Of a stretch of DNA of 63,075 nucleotides, positions 59,103 through 63,075 are shown one piece after another. The DNA is taken from assembly GCA_023423285.1 (NCBI GenBank), contig JAFAFV010000155.1, forward strand, positions 1 to 63,075, given 5' to 3'. The stretch is from Bacteroidota bacterium (GTDB taxonomy: Bacteria; Bacteroidota; Bacteroidia; Chitinophagales; Chitinophagaceae). The notes under the pieces are model-generated. The model did not search any database, was not told where the DNA came from, and saw only the letters and a program-made list of their open reading frames with translations. Position 1 is the stretch's first letter; each line of letters opens with the position of its first letter. Made by a program: the position numbers and the translations under genes.

Positions 59103-59138
59103 CAAGCCTTCAAACAAGCGAAGGAAATAAAAAAATAG

Positions 59139-59209
59139 GGTCTCGTGGCCGAGTGGCTAGGCAGAGCTCTGCAAAAGCTCGTACAGCGGTTCGAATCCGC
59201 TCGAGACCT
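59139..59209 (+). tRNA. tRNA-Cys (anticodon GCA)
   Basis: A complete cloverleaf can be drawn: acceptor ggtctcg (59139-59145) with cgagacc (59202-59208), D arm gcc/ggc, anticodon stem gagct/agctc with loop ctgcaaa and anticodon GCA at 59171-59173, T arm agcgg/ccgct with loop ttcgaat. The discriminator base is T (59209), as expected for Cys. CCA is not encoded. It marks the junction between housekeeping genes and accessory DNA. Confidence 0.95.
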
Positions 59210-59224
59210 CAAAATAAGTTCAAT

Positions 59225-59251
59225 GCCCGTGGTGTTAACCCCGGGCTTTTT
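59225..59251 (+). terminator. Terminator downstream of tRNA-Cys
   Basis: gcccg (59225-59229) pairs with cgggc (59242-59246), with an inner ggt/acc extension, followed by TTTTT at 59247-59251. Confidence 0.75.
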
Positions 59252-59424
59252 ACTTTAAAGTCTGGCTGTATTGATCTGCGTGAAAGCAATAAAATATGAG
59301 CATTGATAGCAGGAGCATTTTAGTTCATCTTTAGAGTTCAGTTTTACATTAGGAGGTGTATGTGGTGGTGGAAGTTTGACTGCTGACGGGTAAGGGTGCG
59401 CGAACTTCTATTTAACATAACATA

Positions 59425-59603
59425 AATTATAGGACAAAACGGGCAATCGCTGCGGAGGCTGGGTAAGCCGTTTGTCAGCTATAATTTATATTATGTCTGC
59501 GCTCCGTTGCACTACGCTTGCCCTGTGGGTAAATAAAGGACGCCTTCGGCTCAATGGTGAATTTTTTTCAAAAATTCTGGCTTATCCGTTTTGTCCTATA
59601 ATT
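59425..59603. repeat. 18-bp perfect inverted repeat
   Basis: aattataggacaaaacgg at 59425-59442 is the exact reverse complement of 59586-59603. A diverged third copy lies at about 59468-59488. The arms enclose 143 bases with no gene. Confidence 0.85.
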
Positions 59604-59652
59604 AGTCATTATGTCTCCGCTGCGCTACGGGCTGCGCCTAAATAGCCGTTGG

Positions 59653-59734
59653 TATAGCTCCATTGGCTGGTAAAATTTCCTGACGTTGATGAAAATTTAC
59701 GCAGGAAAATTTTACTGGCGTCAATTCCGCTATG
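59653..59734. repeat. Imperfect hairpin
   Basis: Inner arms ggtaaaatttcctg (59669-59682) and caggaaaattttac (59702-59715) pair with one indel and one mismatch; outer tatagc/gctatg arms extend it to 59653-59734. Confidence 0.65.
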
Positions 59735-59800
59735 GATTTATTTATGTCTTTAAAATTTTACCTTTTTCTGCTCTGCTTCTTTTTTAATGGTCGCTCACTT

Positions 59801-59860
59801 GCCTGTAAAAAATGCAATGTGTGCCGCTTCGCCGGCTTCCTTATTTGCATTTTTCCAGGC
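59801..59860. repeat. Imperfect hairpin
   Basis: gcctgtaaaaaatgcaa (59801-59817) pairs with ttgcatttttccaggc (59845-59860), with one mismatch and one bulge. Confidence 0.65.
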
Positions 59861-59885
59861 TGGCGCTCGCGGAATTTATCTATAT

Positions 59886-59911
59886 GTTCTTTTGCCTTGA
59901 TGCAAAAGAAC
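59886..59911. repeat. Perfect 10-bp hairpin
   Basis: gttcttttgc (59886-59895) and gcaaaagaac (59902-59911) flank a six-base loop. No T run follows, so it is not an obvious terminator. Confidence 0.7.
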
Positions 59912-59977
59912 CAACTTAGCGAAGCGGTCTCATGAGTACCATTAAAAACAAATAAAAACAAACGAATAAAAAATCAA

Positions 59978-60115
59978 GGCTGTAATGCCTCGCTAAAAAT
60001 GAGCTACGTTTTGCTAAAATGCCTGAACTTGCTTCGGCTGCGCCTACGCTTCGGACAGCAGGCATTTTTTAACGCTTCACTACGCTCATTTTCTTAACGC
60101 TGCGGCATTAAGGCC
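59978..60115. repeat. 138-nt near-palindromic extragenic element
   Basis: The left arm 59978-60025 (from ggctgtaatgcc to aaaatgcctg) pairs with the right arm 60059-60115 (from caggcatttttt to ggcattaaggcc) with a few mismatches and small bulges. The loop is about 33 nt and GC-rich. The whole would fold into a long hairpin as RNA or a cruciform as DNA. It ends about 55 bases before the XRE-type regulator start. Confidence 0.75.
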
Positions 60116-60170
60116 GTTAGAGCACCCTGCCTACTTAACATAATGTTTTTCCTTTTCCGAAACATCCACG

Positions 60171-60575
60171 ATGCCAAACCACAAAATACATGAAGGTCGA
60201 AACATAAAACCTTTTCGCGAAATGCTGGGTATAAAACAAGATGCGCTTGCTGCCGATTTGGGCGATGACTGGAACCAGCAAAAGATTTCTTTATTGGAGC
60301 AGAAAGAAACAATTGATGCTCCCCTACTCCAACAAATATCCGCTGCGCTTAAAATACCTGTGGAAGCTTTCCAAAATTTTGATGAGGAACAGGCGATAAA
60401 CGTTATTTCAAATACAATCAATAATAATGATACTGCTACGATGAACAATCCTTCGGTGTTCAACTACCAACCGTCTTTCAATCCAATTGAAAAAATGGTT
60501 GAGTTGTATGAGCGTATGCTTCAGCAGCAAAAGGAAATGATTGAGAAGCTTGAAAGGTTGATTGAGCGGAAGTAA
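60171..60575 (+). CDS. XRE-family helix-turn-helix regulator
   Basis: 134 residues from ATG 60171. Residues ~6-62 are a Cro/CI-type HTH (GRNIKPFREMLGIKQDALAADLGD ... ISLLEQ). A linker with NTINNNDTAT follows, and the last ~35 residues form an amphipathic helix likely to dimerise (MVELYERMLQQQKEMIEKLERL). Similar small regulators recur in Bacteroidota accessory DNA. It precedes the four-gene cassette by 46 bases on the same strand, so it may control that cassette or itself. Confidence 0.85.
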   Translation: MPNHKIHEGRNIKPFREMLGIKQDALAADLGDDWNQQKISLLEQKETIDAPLLQQISAALKIPVEAFQNFDEEQAINVISNTINNNDTATMNNPSVFNYQPSFNPIEKMVELYERMLQQQKEMIEKLERLIERK

Positions 60576-60621
60576 GACACCCTAAATGGATATATAATTA
60601 AAATACCAATACCATCAGATT

Positions 60622-61281
60622 ATGAGAAACTTTGATGATGATTATGAAATCGAAGCTATCGAAAAATGTTCGAGAGCTTTAATGAAACTTGATGATAGAA
60701 CTAAAATCCGAGTTATTAAATACTTGCTTGATAAATTCGGATTAATAGCACAAACAGAAGAACCTAAACCGCAAGAAGTAGTTAACAACATAATTCATAA
60801 TCAGCAAAACAATTTAGTCTTAGCCGAACCAAAAAATATTGGAAATTCAACTAATGGTGTATCTAACTTCTTACCATCTGGAAACTACATGGCGTTAAAA
60901 GATGTACTAATTAAGAATTTAGCTAAGTCTGAACCTGAATTAATGGTCGTAATTGGTTATTACAATTCCAATTTCGGAAAAGATACATTTACTAAACAAT
61001 CGATTCTTGATTCTTATCGCGACAATAATATTTTTTCTCTAAACCGGCGTAAGAACCTTGGTCAAAACTTAAGTAGCTTAATAAAGAAATCATTATTCAG
61101 TACAATAACAGATGAAGAACTTGCAATTTCTTCTGAAGGTTGTGAGTATGCACAAAGTATTTTAAATGGACAGTCAACAACAAAAAAACGAAAACCAAGA
61201 CTAAGGAAGGCAAAAACTAACAAAAATTCAATTGAAGGAGAAATACTATTGGGTGAAGATAATGAAGAAATAGATGAATAA
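60622..61281 (+). CDS. Uncharacterised protein A of the accessory cassette (shared small domain)
   Basis: 219 residues, no signal peptide, family not recognised. N-terminal helical segment (~1-45), an Asn/Gln-rich linker (~50-75), and a compact domain at ~95-180 (NYMALKD ... VVIGYYNSNFGKDTFTKQSI ... AISSEGCEYAQSIL). The tail is strongly basic (KKRKPRLRKAKTNK) and then acidic. The compact domain aligns by eye with proteins at 61274 and 62032, and looks like a winged-helix-type fold with a G-x-x-Y/F ending. The basic tail suggests nucleic-acid contact. The next gene overlaps by 8 bases. Confidence 0.75.
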   Translation: MRNFDDDYEIEAIEKCSRALMKLDDRTKIRVIKYLLDKFGLIAQTEEPKPQEVVNNIIHNQQNNLVLAEPKNIGNSTNGVSNFLPSGNYMALKDVLIKNLAKSEPELMVVIGYYNSNFGKDTFTKQSILDSYRDNNIFSLNRRKNLGQNLSSLIKKSLFSTITDEELAISSEGCEYAQSILNGQSTTKKRKPRLRKAKTNKNSIEGEILLGEDNEEIDE

Positions 61282-62002
61282 ATTAAATAAGCTGACACAG
61301 AGCCTAATAAGTGAAAATGCCTTGAAAAAAGATATTGCATTGGCGTTTGCTTGGTATCATTTCACAATACATCAAACAGATGTAACAATCACTGAAATCA
61401 ATGAATACTTTGTACAGAATGCACTGCCAAAGTACAATACAACTTATTTAAAAAAAGACTTGCGCCAATCTAAAAGTGTAATGAAAGGCTCAAGCCCAGA
61501 TACGTACAGACCTGTAAGGAAATTCCAAGACGATATGTCTGCAAAATTTCCTTTTGTAGAAACAAAAAGTGAGGATATTATTACCGATGATACCATATTG
61601 CCAGAAATACTTTTGACTTCAACAAGAGGGTACATTGAAAACTTAGGCAAACAAATAAATGCCTCTTATAACAACAATATATTTGATGGGTGTGCAGTAT
61701 TAATGAGGCGGCTCTTAGAAATATTGCTCATACACGCGTATGAAGAAGCTGACAAATTAAGTGAGATATCCGATGGCGATGGATTGAAAAACTTAAGCCA
61801 TATAATTAATTATACCCTTAGTACGAAACCTTTTAAATTGTCAAAAGAAGCAAGCGAAACACTTGATGATTTTAGGCAATTAGGTAATTTTTCAGCCCAT
61901 AAAATACAATATAACGCCAAACGAAAAGATATCGAAAACGTAAGGCTCAAATATAGAGTAACAATTGAAGAATTGCTATACGCAGCAAAACTAAAAAAGT
62001 AA
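61274..62002 (+). CDS. Uncharacterised protein B: shared domain plus DUF4145/HEPN-like C-terminus
   Basis: 242 residues, cytosolic. ATG 61274 overlaps the previous stop (ATGAATAA), indicating coupled translation. Residues ~18-85 (ALAFAWYHFTIHQTDVTITEINEYF ...) match the compact domain of the two flanking proteins by eye. Residues ~110-240 are all-helical: a CAVLMRRLLEILLI helix and a later DFRQLGNFSAHK segment (Arg201, His209), the pattern of DUF4145-type HEPN-related proteins. HEPN domains are often RNases in defence and toxin systems; here the R-to-H spacing is longer than the classical R-x4-6-H, so activity is uncertain. Confidence 0.72.
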   Translation: MNKLNKLTQSLISENALKKDIALAFAWYHFTIHQTDVTITEINEYFVQNALPKYNTTYLKKDLRQSKSVMKGSSPDTYRPVRKFQDDMSAKFPFVETKSEDIITDDTILPEILLTSTRGYIENLGKQINASYNNNIFDGCAVLMRRLLEILLIHAYEEADKLSEISDGDGLKNLSHIINYTLSTKPFKLSKEASETLDDFRQLGNFSAHKIQYNAKRKDIENVRLKYRVTIEELLYAAKLKK

Positions 62003-62031
62003 ATTTTTCATAACCAATAAAACCCAATACG

Positions 62032-62619
62032 ATGAAATCATATGAAGAAATTAAAGCCGAATTAATAGATATAGCAGATGTACTAAAAAAGTACCCTGAA
62101 AGTATTCAGCCTCAAGTGTTCGAAATTTTGACGAAACATTTTGTTGGAGATGTAAGTGCTGACAAATCAGAGCCAAAAATCAAGCAAGCCGAAATAAAGA
62201 ATAGTGATAAGAATAATGAAATTGCTAAGCCTAAAGGCAATGGAAAAGCCACCGCCAAAAGCAAAGAATCTGTTTCCATAATAAAGGATTTAGATTTAAG
62301 GCCTAAAGGAGAGACTTCTTTCAAAGACTTTTATACAGAAAAACAGCCAAGTTCGGCTATGGATTTCAATACAGTAGCTACATATTACTTAAAGGAAATT
62401 TGTCAAGTGGATTCTGTTACGCCAAATCATATATATACTTGTTATAAAGAAGTAGGACAAAAACCACCTATTGCATTTAATCAAAGTTTAAGAGATACAG
62501 CAAGTAAAAATGGACATATTGATACTTCCAACACAAACGATATTAAAATCCCTTTACGAGGTAAAACTTTTGTAGAACACGATTTACCGAAACAAAAAAC
62601 TATAAAGGGTAAAAAATAA
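62032..62619 (+). CDS. Uncharacterised protein C of the accessory cassette (paralogue of protein A)
   Basis: 195 residues, cytosolic. N-terminal helix (~1-38), a long Lys/Glu/Asn-rich linker (~42-82), a compact domain at ~95-180 (SFKDFYTEKQPSSAMDFNTV ... YYLKEI ... SVTPNHIYTCYKE ... IKIPLRGKTFVEHDL), and a Lys-rich end. The layout and the motif order match protein A (helix, linker, domain, basic tail), so the two are probably paralogues. Thirty bases follow the previous stop; same operon. No known function. Confidence 0.72.
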   Translation: MKSYEEIKAELIDIADVLKKYPESIQPQVFEILTKHFVGDVSADKSEPKIKQAEIKNSDKNNEIAKPKGNGKATAKSKESVSIIKDLDLRPKGETSFKDFYTEKQPSSAMDFNTVATYYLKEICQVDSVTPNHIYTCYKEVGQKPPIAFNQSLRDTASKNGHIDTSNTNDIKIPLRGKTFVEHDLPKQKTIKGKK

Positions 62620-62654
62620 TTTGAAAATTCTCTTAGTATGATTTCACCCCTATT

Positions 62655-63002
62655 ATGACAAAAGAAGCAATCAACAAATATTTGGATGAGCTTGAAGACA
62701 GGTTATTAAATCAATCAGAAAAAATAGCTATTGGGTTAAATACTTCATGGGTCAACCAATTTCCTAACGAAGCCGCAGTATATATTTTCAGGGAAGATAA
62801 CACGATTGCACATGTAGGCGAAACGAAGAATTTAAACGCGCTAATGATAAAGTTAGTAAGCGTCAAAAGTGTTGACGATGATATGGGTATTTTGCTACAT
62901 GATATTATAGCAAAGAATTTAAAATTATCGTACCTATTGGTAGGTTTGGGAAGGAAAGAATTAGAAGAAAGTGTAAGCGTACCCCAAATTCGTCAGTTTT
63001 AA
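62655..63002 (+). CDS. GIY-YIG-like small protein, 3' end probably replaced by an IS insertion
   Basis: 115 residues as read. N-terminal helix (1-30), then the GIY-YIG-like core AVYIF (41-45) and HVGETKNL (53-60), followed by LSYLLVGLGRKELEE (~91-105). The GIY-YIG fold is a nuclease family, but the usual Tyr of YIG is His53 and the Arg expected a few residues after NL is absent (NLNALM), so it may be inactive. From codon 106-107 onward the sequence (VSVPQIRQF) does not continue the expected family end, and coincides with a probable IS3 terminus starting TGTAAGCG at 62972. The gene is therefore likely interrupted. Confidence 0.65.
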   Translation: MTKEAINKYLDELEDRLLNQSEKIAIGLNTSWVNQFPNEAAVYIFREDNTIAHVGETKNLNALMIKLVSVKSVDDDMGILLHDIIAKNLKLSYLLVGLGRKELEESVSVPQIRQF

Positions 63003-63075
63003 ATTAGAGTAAATCTTTAATTTTAAAAACTGTCAGAAATCATGAAAAGGACAAAATTTACGGAGAGCCAGATAG
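62972..63075 (+). mobile_element. Left end of an IS3-family insertion sequence (continues beyond window)
   Basis: The proposed terminus TGTAAGCGTACCCC begins with the TG typical of IS3-family ends and disrupts the GIY-YIG-like frame. A transposase OrfA start lies 70 bases inside. The right end and target duplication are outside the window. Confidence 0.55.
63042..63075 (+). CDS. IS3-family transposase OrfA, N-terminal fragment
   Basis: ATG 63042 begins MKRTKFTESQI, the hallmark N-terminus of IS3-family OrfA (HTH transposase subunit). The reading frame runs off the window's right edge, so only 11 residues are visible. Confidence 0.75.
   Translation, partial: MKRTKFTESQI

Larger units (their letters stand above)
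59252..60170. repeat. Gene-free region packed with inverted repeats
   Basis: About 0.9 kb without a credible gene. It contains an 18-bp exact inverted repeat, several imperfect hairpins listed separately, GC-rich patches such as gcttcggctgcgcc alternating with AT tracts, and partly repeated copies of ccgttttgtcctataat-like sequence (around 59425, 59468 and 59586). The composition is unlike either flank. Reads as extragenic repetitive DNA downstream of a tRNA, possibly a degraded mobile element. Confidence 0.7.

Noticed and set aside
59066..59299. Plus-strand open frame across tRNA-Cys
   Set aside because: It covers the tRNA gene and its terminator, has no homology-like features, and is an accident of frame.
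59732..59961. Short Cys-rich open frames on both strands within the repeat region
   Set aside because: They span the hairpins and both strands are open over the same interval, which indicates composition and not coding.
59252..60170. CRISPR array in the repeat-rich stretch
   Set aside because: The repeats are inverted, unequal and irregularly spaced; there is no series of identical repeats with unique spacers and no cas gene nearby.

Overview
The window looks like a Bacteroidota chromosome, most likely a Chitinophagaceae-type soil or freshwater saprophyte. Reasons: four SusC/SusD pairs, a one-protein hybrid two-component regulator, lipoproteins with Bacteroidota-style signals, many starts without a clear Shine-Dalgarno sequence, and a TTTG-N20-TAnnTTTG promoter. 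The family assignment is inference.

Bases 1-49927 hold one very large polysaccharide-utilisation locus (PUL) built around sulfate removal. After the tail of an unidentified protein at the left edge come two SusC/SusD pairs, a lipoprotein glycoside hydrolase of family GH16, three S1 formylglycine sulfatases and a YncE-type propeller/phosphoesterase. A metal-binding-domain outer-membrane-type protein, a GH43 enzyme and a fourth sulfatase lie on the minus strand. A fifth sulfatase, two more SusC/SusD pairs, a surface lipoprotein, a sixth sulfatase, a nucleotide-pyrophosphatase-like phosphodiesterase and two more sulfatases follow. The half closes with the hybrid two-component regulator, a ninth sulfatase overlapping it, and a secreted aldose 1-epimerase. 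Nine sulfatases against two recognisable glycoside hydrolases points to a highly sulfated glycan. GH16, GH43 and galactose-mutarotase-like functions make a sulfated galactan the first guess, but no enzyme here fixes the substrate. Six sulfatases form three look-alike pairs, as if two related loci had been joined or one duplicated.

Bases 49940-59209 are housekeeping: a TPR protein; a trp operon (trpEGDCF, without trpBA) preceded by a textbook attenuator whose leader peptide has three consecutive Trp codons; a tight minus-strand operon (nucleoside phosphorylase, dapF, corA, Nudix); and tRNA-Cys(GCA) with a terminator.

From tRNA-Cys to the right edge the sequence has the look of an accessory island. 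About 0.9 kb is gene-free and packed with inverted repeats, including a 138-nt near-palindrome. Next come an XRE-type regulator and four small co-directional genes. By eye, three of these share one domain; one of the three adds a DUF4145/HEPN-like C-terminus, and the fourth gene is GIY-YIG-like. The last gene appears to be cut by an IS3-family element whose transposase start is visible in the final 34 bases. This small cassette is the best candidate for an undescribed system.
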